A stretch of 64,000 bases of DNA from JAWKNZ01 sp041391425 (GTDB lineage Bacteria > Bdellovibrionota_B > Oligoflexia > Oligoflexales > JAWKNZ01). Position numbers and translations under genes: made by a program. The notes under the pieces are model-generated. The model was given only the letters and a program-made list of their open reading frames with translations. It had not been told where the DNA came from and searched no databases. Positions 53,207-62,335 of the stretch are shown one piece after another. The stretch spans positions 177,269 through 241,268 of the forward strand of contig JAWKNZ010000008.1 of assembly GCA_041391425.1 (NCBI GenBank). Direction: 5' to 3'. Numbering within the stretch: the first letter of the stretch is position 1; every line of letters starts with the position of its first letter.

Positions 53207-54901
53207 CTAATACCATCGACAAAGCACTGGAATCGCACGATAAACATAAGAAACCAGATCGTTAAATTCAAAAAAACCAGGAGAGCTTATGTAGCTATAT
53301 TTACCTTCAAACAAAGCACTAGCAGACTCATCGATTTGCTCAATTTTCTCTACCAATTCATTTTCATATCCAAGAAAATAAAAGTAAGAGACTTTCTTTT
53401 GCGCGTCCTTACAATATTTTAAAGAGATATTAACCGTGTTCCTTATTTTACTATTTTGGATCTCTTGTGGTCTGCAAACTAAAGCAGTTGGATTATTCAA
53501 ATTAAACACCGGCATTTTATCCGATAAAGTTCCATTTAATTCTCTCGAAAATTTCTCACTGTTTGCAGCATGAAGTGCCATAATCATTTCATGCTCTTCT
53601 ATAGCAGACTGAATTGATTTCTTACAGCCAGGCAAAGCTCCCATACTTAACAAACGTGACTTAATCTTTTCAGGATCAGTTATAATTTGTTGTTGATCAT
53701 CTTTTAATCTAAGTCCTGTAGTCGATCCCGATACACCTTGCAGATCGGTATGCTCTGCTGTTTTCAATTTAATTTGTTTGTATTTCTTTTTCTTTTTAGA
53801 AGTCATTTGATTATAGCGTTCACAGACCTGATCTAGCCTCATTTTTATTCTATCTTTCTTATTTCTCATTCCAGCATATTTAAATCTTTCTTCCAGCTCA
53901 TCTTCATTTACAGTTACAAACTTATTCGGGTGTGCTTTATAGACTGTACAGTAACTATACAAAGAAGACTCTACCGTCGGTTTTAGAAAATCAGAATATT
54001 CATTTGGATTAATAGCTTCATTCCAATATGAATTGACGATGTTCTTTAAATCAATAGGAGATTTTAGATATGGCTTATTATCTGAAGTCCAAGCAATATA
54101 TTGAGATCTATCTTCTGCAATATCTCTTAATAAAAGAAAGCCTTGATAGTTTGCAACCAAATCTGCATTAGAAAACACTCCTGTTGCTTGTTTTCCCCAA
54201 TAACGTTCTTCAGAATCAACTCCCATTTTTATAGCAGTTTTTTCTGCCTTATTTCTAAGAGATTCCTGTTTTTCAATGCTCAAATTTTCAAATAAAGTCG
54301 GAAATTCTTCTTCTAGGCTAAGCTTCAATGATTCCTGGTACACATCTAAATATGCCGATCCAACCCCAAAAAAATGGGTCAATTTATCAACCCCTATCTC
54401 GACTCCAGCAATCATAACGTTAGCGGACAAACCTTTTTTATGAATAATTGGAGATACAAGCTTCTGCGCACGCCGAATAATACGGCCACTGAAACTACCT
54501 GGTAAGGCAGTAACAACATCCCCAACTAACCCAGAAGGAACACCAGTTGCTCTATAAATACTTACATCCGTAGCTGGTAAAAAAGAAGAAATTTCCGGGT
54601 TATCAATAGTCCAAATTTCTAACTGCCTCCGGCTAAAATAACTTGCAATTTCATACGCTAGCCCACTAGGGTCATAACCTTTATTCCATAATGCCAGCTG
54701 TAATTGAATGCCATTATTAATAAGATTATTAAACTTACTTGTTTCGTCATTCAATATAGTCGGATTAAAATAAACTTGAGTGGAGTATTGGTCAGTTTCA
54801 TACTTAACTTCTGATTCACTACTAGTTCGGCAACCCAAAAAAGAAAAAAGCACACAACAAAGAATTGAAAGTTGAACAAACCGCACCGATACAATTTTCA
54901 T
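53207..54901 (-). CDS. Lipoprotein with DKxxHFF and ATGVxSxAD motifs (operon gene 1)
   Basis: A 564-residue lipoprotein (signal LSILCCVLFSFLGC, acceptor Cys at 24). Residues 170-178 read GVDKLTHFF and residues 234-254 include YWGKQATGVFSNADLVANYQG, both shared with operon gene 5. A Lys-rich stretch (TSKKKKKYKQIKLK) and a C-terminal part with several Cys follow. No named family is recognised. It is the first gene of the five-gene run, 58 bases before gene 2, so the operon promoter should lie in 54902-55000. Confidence 0.7.
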   Translation of the reverse strand: MKIVSVRFVQLSILCCVLFSFLGCRTSSESEVKYETDQYSTQVYFNPTILNDETSKFNNLINNGIQLQLALWNKGYDPSGLAYEIASYFSRRQLEIWTIDNPEISSFLPATDVSIYRATGVPSGLVGDVVTALPGSFSGRIIRRAQKLVSPIIHKKGLSANVMIAGVEIGVDKLTHFFGVGSAYLDVYQESLKLSLEEEFPTLFENLSIEKQESLRNKAEKTAIKMGVDSEERYWGKQATGVFSNADLVANYQGFLLLRDIAEDRSQYIAWTSDNKPYLKSPIDLKNIVNSYWNEAINPNEYSDFLKPTVESSLYSYCTVYKAHPNKFVTVNEDELEERFKYAGMRNKKDRIKMRLDQVCERYNQMTSKKKKKYKQIKLKTAEHTDLQGVSGSTTGLRLKDDQQQIITDPEKIKSRLLSMGALPGCKKSIQSAIEEHEMIMALHAANSEKFSRELNGTLSDKMPVFNLNNPTALVCRPQEIQNSKIRNTVNISLKYCKDAQKKVSYFYFLGYENELVEKIEQIDESASALFEGKYSYISSPGFFEFNDLVSYVYRAIPVLCRWY

Positions 54902-55467
54902 ATTAATAAAGCCCCATCCCTGGTAAAAATTTAGAGTACAATCCTAAGCAGTCTTATCTTCTATTGACTGAGTCCCATAATATTAATTTTATCACCAACA
55001 CATTCCTGAGTTAAATTCCATTTTAACACAATAGCAATGAACTCCACATGTTAGCATTTCAATATATTTTCACAGAAGCACCAGCATTCACAACATTTAC
55101 GAGGTCCTAAGATATTAACCTCATTGCATACATACAATTCTAACCTTTCTTGCATCTTTAATATCCAATAGATCAGGTAACTTCTGCTATAATGGACTTT
55201 TCAGAGTAAAATACCAAAATAGATTCTTAAGAAAAGACATCATATCGTGCAACTCTTCAAAAAATGTATCGGATCTATTTTAGACAAAAAATCTAAAAGC
55301 TCGATAAATGTACAGCGCACTGCTAATTTTTCCGCATTTACCCAACTGTAATAGAAATTCAGTAAAAATTCAAATTGTAGCTCTGTAATAAGTAGACTAA
55401 TGCTCAAGTTGGTAGGTATAAAGCAGACATTCAAGCAATACATAAACCTTGCGTATGAAGTAACTTC
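54902..55467. other. Intergenic region between lgt and the lipoprotein operon
   Basis: 566 bases with no supported gene. It should hold the promoter of the five-gene lipoprotein operon at its left end. Short plus-strand frames from GTG 55246 (34 codons) and ATG 55399 look partly coding but match no family and may be remnants. Confidence 0.4.
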
Positions 55468-56274
55468 TTATAGATTCTCCACTTGCCTGCTCTTCATCTT
55501 AAGAAAAAATAGATAAAAAATACTAACAATAAAAACTAACAAACTTATAAATTGAGATGGAGATATCAAATTTTCAATAAACCACCCCCTAGGGTCGCCA
55601 CGAAAATATTCTAAAACAAATCGTAAAAGGGCATAGCCGACAGCACAAAAGCATCCAATAGCCCCAAAAAAGAAACGTTTCTTAAGAAAATTGTATTTCC
55701 AACAAATCAATATTACAAACAAACCAACAAACACTGTCGACATCAATTGTACAGGGTAGCGGTATATGCCATCTTCTAAATTAGGAAAACTCACACTCCA
55801 CCAAGGGGGAATTTCACCAGCCATCAAAGAAACAGGTTTACCGAAATCATCACCATTGAGAAAACAACCAATACGCCCAATAGCTAGTGCTAAAAGCCCA
55901 GCCGGCATAGCAACATCTAAAACAATCCTTAAAGAAATGCCTCTAATCACGATATAAATCGCACCACAAATAGAAGCAGCTATAAAACCACCATAAAAAG
56001 TCATTGGGCCAAAACTAAATAAAGCAAACAAACGCTCTGAAAAAGTATGCAAATGAGGCTCATCAATAAAAATGGATAACAATCGAGCCCCAAAGTACCC
56101 ACTAATATAGCAAACAACAAATAAACGAGATAAATTTTCCGTCTTTAGAAACTCGGAATAGTGCTTCTTGGCAAGAAAAATCATTAGATAATAAGCTGCA
56201 ATTGCGCCAAGGACGTAGAACACATGCCAGGCTGGAAGGATAAAACTCCCCCACTCAAATAAAATCGGATACAT
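55468..56274 (-). CDS. lgt: Prolipoprotein diacylglyceryl transferase
   Basis: Attaches diacylglycerol to the lipobox Cys of lipoprotein precursors in the inner membrane. The 268-residue protein has about seven membrane segments and the family motif GRIGCFLNGDDFGKP, plus YPVQLM and a late FRGDPRGWF with the conserved Arg. In the first core motif it has FGPMTFYGG, where E. coli Lgt has SFHGG with His103; Tyr replaces that His. It lies nine bases after nuoN. The many lipoproteins in this window are its likely substrates. Confidence 0.88.
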   Translation of the reverse strand: MYPILFEWGSFILPAWHVFYVLGAIAAYYLMIFLAKKHYSEFLKTENLSRLFVVCYISGYFGARLLSIFIDEPHLHTFSERLFALFSFGPMTFYGGFIAASICGAIYIVIRGISLRIVLDVAMPAGLLALAIGRIGCFLNGDDFGKPVSLMAGEIPPWWSVSFPNLEDGIYRYPVQLMSTVFVGLFVILICWKYNFLKKRFFFGAIGCFCAVGYALLRFVLEYFRGDPRGWFIENLISPSQFISLLVFIVSIFYLFFLKMKSRQVENL

Positions 56275-56283
56275 ATCCTCAGC

Positions 56284-57765
56284 CTATTCTTCAAAAAGCA
56301 AAGAAGAAGAAGGTTTTTTCAAGCTTGCCATGACAGTGGCAGGCAATAAAGTTCCAAGGGCAAGGACCGAAGTCAACGCAATAGCAACGACAAGACTCAA
56401 AAGATACGATCTCTTCGCAACAAACACTGGAGCAATTTCAGGTTTTTCGGTCATGTACATTTTAACAATAACTCGAAGATAATAATACAAAGAAATTGTA
56501 CTTCCAATAGCACCGATAATAATCAAACCATAAAGTTCGTCTTGAAGAGCAGCATTAAAAATGAAAAACTTACCAAGAAAGCCTACAGTTGGTGGCATTC
56601 CTGCAAAACTAAACATGGCGGTAGCCAACGCGAAACTCGCCCAAGGGTGAGTCTTTGCAAGCCCTGAAATATCTGAAAGCGTCAATTGGTCGGCTTTTTC
56701 ATTCTCAAGCCACATAATAACACCAAAGGCAACCAGTGAAGTCAAAGTATAGCCGCAAAGATAAAACAGAATGGACTGAAACGGCAACTCAGAGTGTCCA
56801 GATATAGCACAAATTGAAATAGCCATATAACCACTATGGGCTATCGACGAATAAGCAAGCATTCGCTTCAAATTTGATTGCACCAATGCCATGACATTCC
56901 CAAAGATCATCGACATAACAGCAACAAATGCCAACATCGGTTGCCACTCTGCCGCCATAGGTTCCAAGCTACCAGCAAACAATCTTAAAGTAACAATAAT
57001 AATCATAAGTTTAGAACAAGTAGCCATCAAAGCTGTGATACCTGTAGGTGCTCCCTCATAGGCATCCGGTGCCCAAGCATGAAATGGCATAAGGGCTAAT
57101 TTGAAAGAAAGGCCTGCAATGACAAACATCCCTCCCAACGTCACCCAGGTATGATTACCTATACTGGAAATAGCCCTCGTAATTTCACTCAAGCGAATGC
57201 TACCAGTTGAAGCGTAAAGCAAACCAAATCCAAATAAAAGCAATGCCGCAGCAAAAGAACCTAAAACAAAATACTTAACAGCACCTTCTAAACTCTTTCG
57301 ATTAGGACTAATGTAACCAATCAACGCATATAAACCAATAGAGCTCAATTCCAGTCCAATAAACAAAGTAATCACATCATCAGATGAAACCATTGTTAAC
57401 ATACCCATGACAGTTATTAGGTATAGCGACGTGACTTCACCCTTGAAGAGCTTATCTGATAAATAAGTCTCTTTGAACATCAAAGCAACAGCTCCAGCAA
57501 CAATCAAAATAAAAGCTTGCCCAAACTTAGCCAATGTACCTGACAAATAAGCACCATTTAAAAAAGACGTCTCTTGTGTCGGAATAAAGACTGAAAAAAG
57601 TGCGGCCACAATACAAATAAAGAAAACAGTAGAAACAGCCATCTTACCTTTGAAAGCATTAAAGACAGACTGCAACATAGCGAGAATAGCCCCAACGGAC
57701 AGTATCAAAATAGGTAGCGCGGCTAAATAAAATTCATGCGTTAATATAGGGAAAGACGGACTCAA
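56284..57765 (-). CDS. nuoN: NADH-quinone oxidoreductase subunit N
   Basis: Antiporter-like proton-pumping subunit of complex I. A 493-residue protein with about 14 membrane helices and the family core YFVLGSFAAALLLFGFGLLY, LSFKLALMPFHAWAPDAYEGAP and MLAYSSIAHSGYMAI, including the key Lys residues. It begins two bases after the nuoM stop and is followed by lgt. Confidence 0.96.
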   Translation of the reverse strand: MSPSFPILTHEFYLAALPILILSVGAILAMLQSVFNAFKGKMAVSTVFFICIVAALFSVFIPTQETSFLNGAYLSGTLAKFGQAFILIVAGAVALMFKETYLSDKLFKGEVTSLYLITVMGMLTMVSSDDVITLFIGLELSSIGLYALIGYISPNRKSLEGAVKYFVLGSFAAALLLFGFGLLYASTGSIRLSEITRAISSIGNHTWVTLGGMFVIAGLSFKLALMPFHAWAPDAYEGAPTGITALMATCSKLMIIIVTLRLFAGSLEPMAAEWQPMLAFVAVMSMIFGNVMALVQSNLKRMLAYSSIAHSGYMAISICAISGHSELPFQSILFYLCGYTLTSLVAFGVIMWLENEKADQLTLSDISGLAKTHPWASFALATAMFSFAGMPPTVGFLGKFFIFNAALQDELYGLIIIGAIGSTISLYYYLRVIVKMYMTEKPEIAPVFVAKRSYLLSLVVAIALTSVLALGTLLPATVMASLKKPSSSLLFEE

Positions 57766-57767
57766 CT

Positions 57768-59363
57768 TTAGTTTCCTTTATCACTCTGCTCAGACTGAGC
57801 CTTTAAACCAACAGATACAACTTCACGATTTTGCACATGATGAACATCCATCACCTGTAAAGAATAGTTTTGATAATTTTTTGCTAAATGATCAATTGAT
57901 GGGCGTATCTTATCGAGAAAGAAGTTAGGAAAAACTCCCATCACAATGATCAATACCGCCAAAGGCACCAAATAGCCGTATTCACGAGCAGTTAAGTCTT
58001 GTAAAGCTTTATTCTCTTCGTGCTTAACAGGGCCAAACAACACAGCTTTACATAAGGTCAACATATAGACCGCTCCCAACAAAACCCCCAACGAAGAAAA
58101 AACCGCTGCAATTGGATTTGCTTGAAAAACCCCAAGCAAAATCAAAAACTCACCTACAAAGCCTCCCGTACCTGGCAAACCAACAGAGCCTAAAGTAGCT
58201 ATAATAAGCAATACGGCGAAACCAGGCATAACACTGGCAAGGCCTCCAAAGTCAGATAACATTCTGGTATGGCGCCTCTCGTAAATGACTCCAACCAAAA
58301 AGAACAAGGCACCAGTACTAATACCATGATTGATCATCTGATAAAGTGCCCCGCTAAGAGCTTCTTGAGAAAACTCGGAACCAATTAATGCAATTGAGCC
58401 AACGACGACAAATCCAAGATGCGAAACTGAAGAATACGCCACCATCTTTTTCGCATCTTTTTGCATCCAAGCTGTCAAGGCACCATAGATAATACCGACA
58501 ATGCCCAAAATCATAATCAAAGGCGCGAAAGCCGAAACAGCTTGAGGAAACAATGGAATAGCAAACCTCAACAATCCATATGTTCCCATTTTCAAAAGCA
58601 CACCAGCCAAAATAACGGAACCAGCGGTGGGGGCTTGTGTATGAGCATCAGGAAGCCATGTATGGAACGGCCAAATAGGAACCTTGATAGCAAAAGCCAA
58701 TGCGAACGCGGCAAAAAGCCACATTTGCGTACCCGCAACAGCGCCTACTTGGTATAAATCAAGCAAACTTGTAGAATAAACTCCAGTCTTCGCATAATAC
58801 AGCAGATAAAGCACAATGGAAGCGATAAGCATTAATAAAGAGCCAAAAACAGTATAGATTACAAATTTTGTTGTCGCATAAACCCTGTCTTTACCTCCCC
58901 AAATTCCGATAATAAAATACATCGGAATCAACATGACTTCCCAAAACACATAGAAAAAGACCAAATCAAACGCTAGCAAGGCGCCCAACATTCCACATTC
59001 AAGAGCCATCATTAATGCAATGAAACTCTTTTGATTCTTATCGTTCAGATGCGACATACTTAATAAGATCAACGGCATCAAAAACGTAGTCAACACAACT
59101 AATAATAAGCTCAATCCATCGACACCAACTATATACCTTATACCAAAGTCTGGAATCCATTCATAACTTTCAACAAACTGAAGGCCTGCAGCCGATGAAT
59201 CAAAGTAATACCAAATATGCGCCGATAGCAGGAAAGTAAGAATCGAGCCGGCCATGGCTACAGACTTTGCCAGCCTTAGGCTTGGAATTAACAACACCAC
59301 CAAGCCTGTCAACAGTGGCAAAAAGATAGTTAAACTTGCAACATGCTGATTCAAAAAATCCAT
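57768..59363 (-). CDS. nuoM: NADH-quinone oxidoreductase subunit M
   Basis: Antiporter-like subunit of complex I, 531 residues with about 14 membrane helices. Landmarks: FVYFYVFWEVMLIPMYFIIGIWG with the conserved Glu, IKVPIWPFHTWLPDAHTQAPT and KKMVAYSSVSHLGFV. The soluble tail (VMDVHHVQNREVVSVGLK) is short. It follows nuoL by 102 bases and couples to nuoN. Confidence 0.96.
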   Translation of the reverse strand: MDFLNQHVASLTIFLPLLTGLVVLLIPSLRLAKSVAMAGSILTFLLSAHIWYYFDSSAAGLQFVESYEWIPDFGIRYIVGVDGLSLLLVVLTTFLMPLILLSMSHLNDKNQKSFIALMMALECGMLGALLAFDLVFFYVFWEVMLIPMYFIIGIWGGKDRVYATTKFVIYTVFGSLLMLIASIVLYLLYYAKTGVYSTSLLDLYQVGAVAGTQMWLFAAFALAFAIKVPIWPFHTWLPDAHTQAPTAGSVILAGVLLKMGTYGLLRFAIPLFPQAVSAFAPLIMILGIVGIIYGALTAWMQKDAKKMVAYSSVSHLGFVVVGSIALIGSEFSQEALSGALYQMINHGISTGALFFLVGVIYERRHTRMLSDFGGLASVMPGFAVLLIIATLGSVGLPGTGGFVGEFLILLGVFQANPIAAVFSSLGVLLGAVYMLTLCKAVLFGPVKHEENKALQDLTAREYGYLVPLAVLIIVMGVFPNFFLDKIRPSIDHLAKNYQNYSLQVMDVHHVQNREVVSVGLKAQSEQSDKGN

Positions 59364-59465
59364 AATATACCTTTACCAAACCCCAAAGATCTAAATACAA
59401 GCTCGGAAGCTATCTTTATTTACGTCTAAACACCCTACCCTACATATCATCAAGGCAGCTTCAAA

Positions 59466-61406
59466 TCATAATGCCAATGCAGTCAACAAACAGAACAACC
59501 CAATAACTGCGACCATAGCATGCCTTTGCAAATTACCCGACATTTTAAAACTAGTAATTCCACCAATCATCAAAAATGCCTGACCAATTCCATTAACAAT
59601 ACCATCAACAATTTTGACATCTATAATCTTGTAAAAGAACAAAGACATTTGCTTAAGTGGATTAACAAAATATTTAAAATAGAGCTCATCAATCCAATAT
59701 TTGTTCAGCAGCGTATTATAAGATCTATTAAAGCGATTCATCATGGCAACAGTCACCGGCTTAGGTCCTGAACCATAAAGATAAATAGCCAATCCGGCAG
59801 AGAAAAATACGATAACAACCGACGCACCCATCACCAACCACTCAAGTCCATGATCGTACTCAGCTTCTAGATAAGCCCAATTATCAACAGCTTGAATTGG
59901 AATAGTAATAATCGGTTCCAAATAATGCTCAAAAATATTTTCCAAGCCAATGCTATGTCCAATCAACGCCGGGACTCCAATAAATCCAATACCAACGCTT
60001 AAGATAGCCAACACCATCAAAGGCCCCCACATATGTGCTGGAGTCTCATGCAAATGATCGCGAGTATGCTTATCGCTACGGTTCTCTCCATAAAAGGTTA
60101 GGCATAATAGACGCACCATATAAAAAGAGGTGAATGCCGCAGCCAACACACCAACACCCCAAAGCAAATGAGAAGAATCTCCGATAAATGCTTTCCATAA
60201 AATTTCATCTTTGGAAAAAAAGCCTGAGAACCCCGGGAATCCAATAATGGCCAAAACCCCAACCAACATTACAAAGTGGGTTTTCGGCATATATTTCTTA
60301 AGCCCCCCCATTTCAAACATATCTTGCTTATGGTGCATTGCAACGATAACACTCCCAGCACCAAGAAACAGCAGGGCCTTAAAACAGGCATGCGTTAATA
60401 AATGAAAAACTCCTGCATCATAGGCACCAACACCGCACGCCAAAACCATATAGCCGAGCTGGCTAACAGTGGAATAAGCAAGCACCTTTTTTATATCAGA
60501 CTGCACCACCGCAATTGTAGCGGCAAACAATGCAGTTGCAGCGCCCACAATAGCAACAAGAGTCTGAGTGTCCGGCGCCAGATAGTAAAAAAAGTTCAGC
60601 CTCGTCATCATATAAATCCCAGCTGTTACCATCGTAGCCGCATGAATAAGCGCAGAAACTGGAGTAGGCCCCGCCATTGCATCAGGCAACCAAACATAGA
60701 GAGGGATCTGTGCTGACTTTCCACACGCACCAATAAATAAACAAAAGGTGATTAAACCAATACCGCCAAGTACCATCGGATCAAAAGAATTGACATCGAC
60801 GACAGCATCTCGCAACTCAGTAAAACTCAAAGTACCAAAAAGTTTAAATGTCAAAAAAATACCGAGCAAAAAGCCAATATCACCAATCCTATTAACCAAA
60901 AAAGCTTTCATCCCAGCCGCGGCATTTTCATCTTTTTCAAACCAATAACCAATAAGCAAATAGCTGCATAGACCAACACCTTCCCATCCTACAAACATGA
61001 CAAGAAGGTTATTACCTAGCACCAGTAGCAACATCATAAAGACGAACAGATTTAGATAAGAAAAAAACCGGTATGTAGTCTTTTCATCAGCCATATAGCC
61101 GCCGGCATAGATATGGATTAGAGTACCAATACCTGTGACCACTAATAGCATCATCCCGGATAGCCTATCCAAAATGAGCTCGAATGGAACATTTAGTCCA
61201 CCAGCTCTAATCCAATCAAAACCGAAAAGCACAGTCGACGAACCACCATTTCCCATAAAATCGACAAAGGTAATCAATGCGCAAACAAACGAAGCCACCA
61301 TCGCAAGTACTGCAACAAGATGAGATTGTTTCTTATTGTGCTTGGGCAAAATAAAACCGTTAAGTATTGCTCCAAGTAATGGGAAAAGAACTACAAGCCA
61401 CAGCAT
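59466..61406 (-). CDS. nuoL: NADH-quinone oxidoreductase subunit L
   Basis: Largest antiporter-like subunit of complex I, 646 residues with about 16 membrane helices and the lateral helix near the end. Landmarks: FVGWEGVGLCSYLLIGYWF, NRIGDIGFLLGIFL, AQIPLYVWLPDAMAGPTPVSALIHAATMVTAG and KKVLAYSTVSQLGYM. It lies between nuoK and nuoM. Confidence 0.96.
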   Translation of the reverse strand: MLWLVVLFPLLGAILNGFILPKHNKKQSHLVAVLAMVASFVCALITFVDFMGNGGSSTVLFGFDWIRAGGLNVPFELILDRLSGMMLLVVTGIGTLIHIYAGGYMADEKTTYRFFSYLNLFVFMMLLLVLGNNLLVMFVGWEGVGLCSYLLIGYWFEKDENAAAGMKAFLVNRIGDIGFLLGIFLTFKLFGTLSFTELRDAVVDVNSFDPMVLGGIGLITFCLFIGACGKSAQIPLYVWLPDAMAGPTPVSALIHAATMVTAGIYMMTRLNFFYYLAPDTQTLVAIVGAATALFAATIAVVQSDIKKVLAYSTVSQLGYMVLACGVGAYDAGVFHLLTHACFKALLFLGAGSVIVAMHHKQDMFEMGGLKKYMPKTHFVMLVGVLAIIGFPGFSGFFSKDEILWKAFIGDSSHLLWGVGVLAAAFTSFYMVRLLCLTFYGENRSDKHTRDHLHETPAHMWGPLMVLAILSVGIGFIGVPALIGHSIGLENIFEHYLEPIITIPIQAVDNWAYLEAEYDHGLEWLVMGASVVIVFFSAGLAIYLYGSGPKPVTVAMMNRFNRSYNTLLNKYWIDELYFKYFVNPLKQMSLFFYKIIDVKIVDGIVNGIGQAFLMIGGITSFKMSGNLQRHAMVAVIGLFCLLTALAL

Positions 61407-61463
61407 TTATTCACTCCTCGTATATGATTATGCAGATCCACTGCAAAACCTTGCTAAAAAGCC

Positions 61464-61769
61464 CTATCCTCTTAAAACTCTTAAAAAGTCGGTATTTATG
61501 GTGCCATACCTTCTGAATATAGCGATAACCATCGCCAGTCCAATCGCGGCTTCACACGCTGCAACGGTCACAACAAAAAAGACCATGATCTGGCCATCTA
61601 AATGGCCCAATTCATTAGAGGCTGAAACAAAAACAATATTCACAGCATTAAGCATTAACTCAATACCCATCATCATAAAAATGATATTGCGCCTAAAAAG
61701 TACTGCAAACATTCCACAAAAAAATACAACTGTCGCAAGTATCAAATAATGCTCTATTGATACCATCAA
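61464..61769 (-). CDS. nuoK: NADH-quinone oxidoreductase subunit K
   Basis: A 101-residue, three-helix subunit of the complex I membrane arm. The conserved Glu residues are visible in MGIELMLNAVNIVF and ACEAAIGLAMVIAIFR. The start overlaps the nuoJ stop by ATGA. Confidence 0.96.
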   Translation of the reverse strand: MMVSIEHYLILATVVFFCGMFAVLFRRNIIFMMMGIELMLNAVNIVFVSASNELGHLDGQIMVFFVVTVAACEAAIGLAMVIAIFRRYGTINTDFLRVLRG

Positions 61770-62320
61770 AAAACTCCTTTTTTATTTTGCTTAAGTAAAC
61801 CTGTCGGCTTATCTTTTTTTGCGATAACTATACTTGCTATAATTGCCAATAAGATCAAAATCGAAGCCAATTCGAATGGCCAAATATAATTTGCAAACAA
61901 CTCAATTCCAATAGCTTCGGTATTGCCTATCTTATCCAGTACGTCTTTAGTTTTATCCACTCCGCTAGGCCCAGAAACCAGCAAGGCGATACCGACAATG
62001 ACACATGTAACAGCCAACACAAGCATTACCATATATTCTGGAACTTTATGGCGGCTATGCCGCAAGTCATTTGGAGTCAAATTCAAAAGCATAATAACAA
62101 AAAGGAAAAGCACAACAATGGCCCCGGCGTATACAATAACCTGAACCGCCGCAACAAAATGAGCATTCTGCAAAGCATAAACACCTGCAATCAGAAAAAG
62201 ATCTAACACCAAAAAAATAGCCGCAGCGACAGGGTTTCTAAAAGTCACCACCGCCACCGAACAAGCGCAAATCAAAGCTGCCAAACTATAAAAAACAATT
62301 AGTTCACCCATCGTATTCAA
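61766..62320 (-). CDS. nuoJ: NADH-quinone oxidoreductase subunit J
   Basis: A 184-residue, five-helix subunit of the complex I membrane arm. The family core is AQNAHFVAAVQVIVYAGAIVVLFLFVIMLLN. It directly follows nuoH; nuoI, which usually lies between them, is absent here. Confidence 0.95.
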   Translation of the reverse strand: MNTMGELIVFYSLAALICACSVAVVTFRNPVAAAIFLVLDLFLIAGVYALQNAHFVAAVQVIVYAGAIVVLFLFVIMLLNLTPNDLRHSRHKVPEYMVMLVLAVTCVIVGIALLVSGPSGVDKTKDVLDKIGNTEAIGIELFANYIWPFELASILILLAIIASIVIAKKDKPTGLLKQNKKGVF

Positions 62321-62335
62321 CCCAAATGCAATAAA

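Noticed and set aside
47628..54901. Toxin or secretion-effector operon as the label for the five-gene cluster
   Set aside because: No immunity gene, repeat domain or secretion marker beyond lipoprotein signals is visible; the function is left open.
55240..55443. 67-codon minus-strand frame and short plus-strand frames from 55246 and 55399
   Set aside because: No signal, family or ribosome site; the plus-strand pieces look faintly coding but are too short to support.
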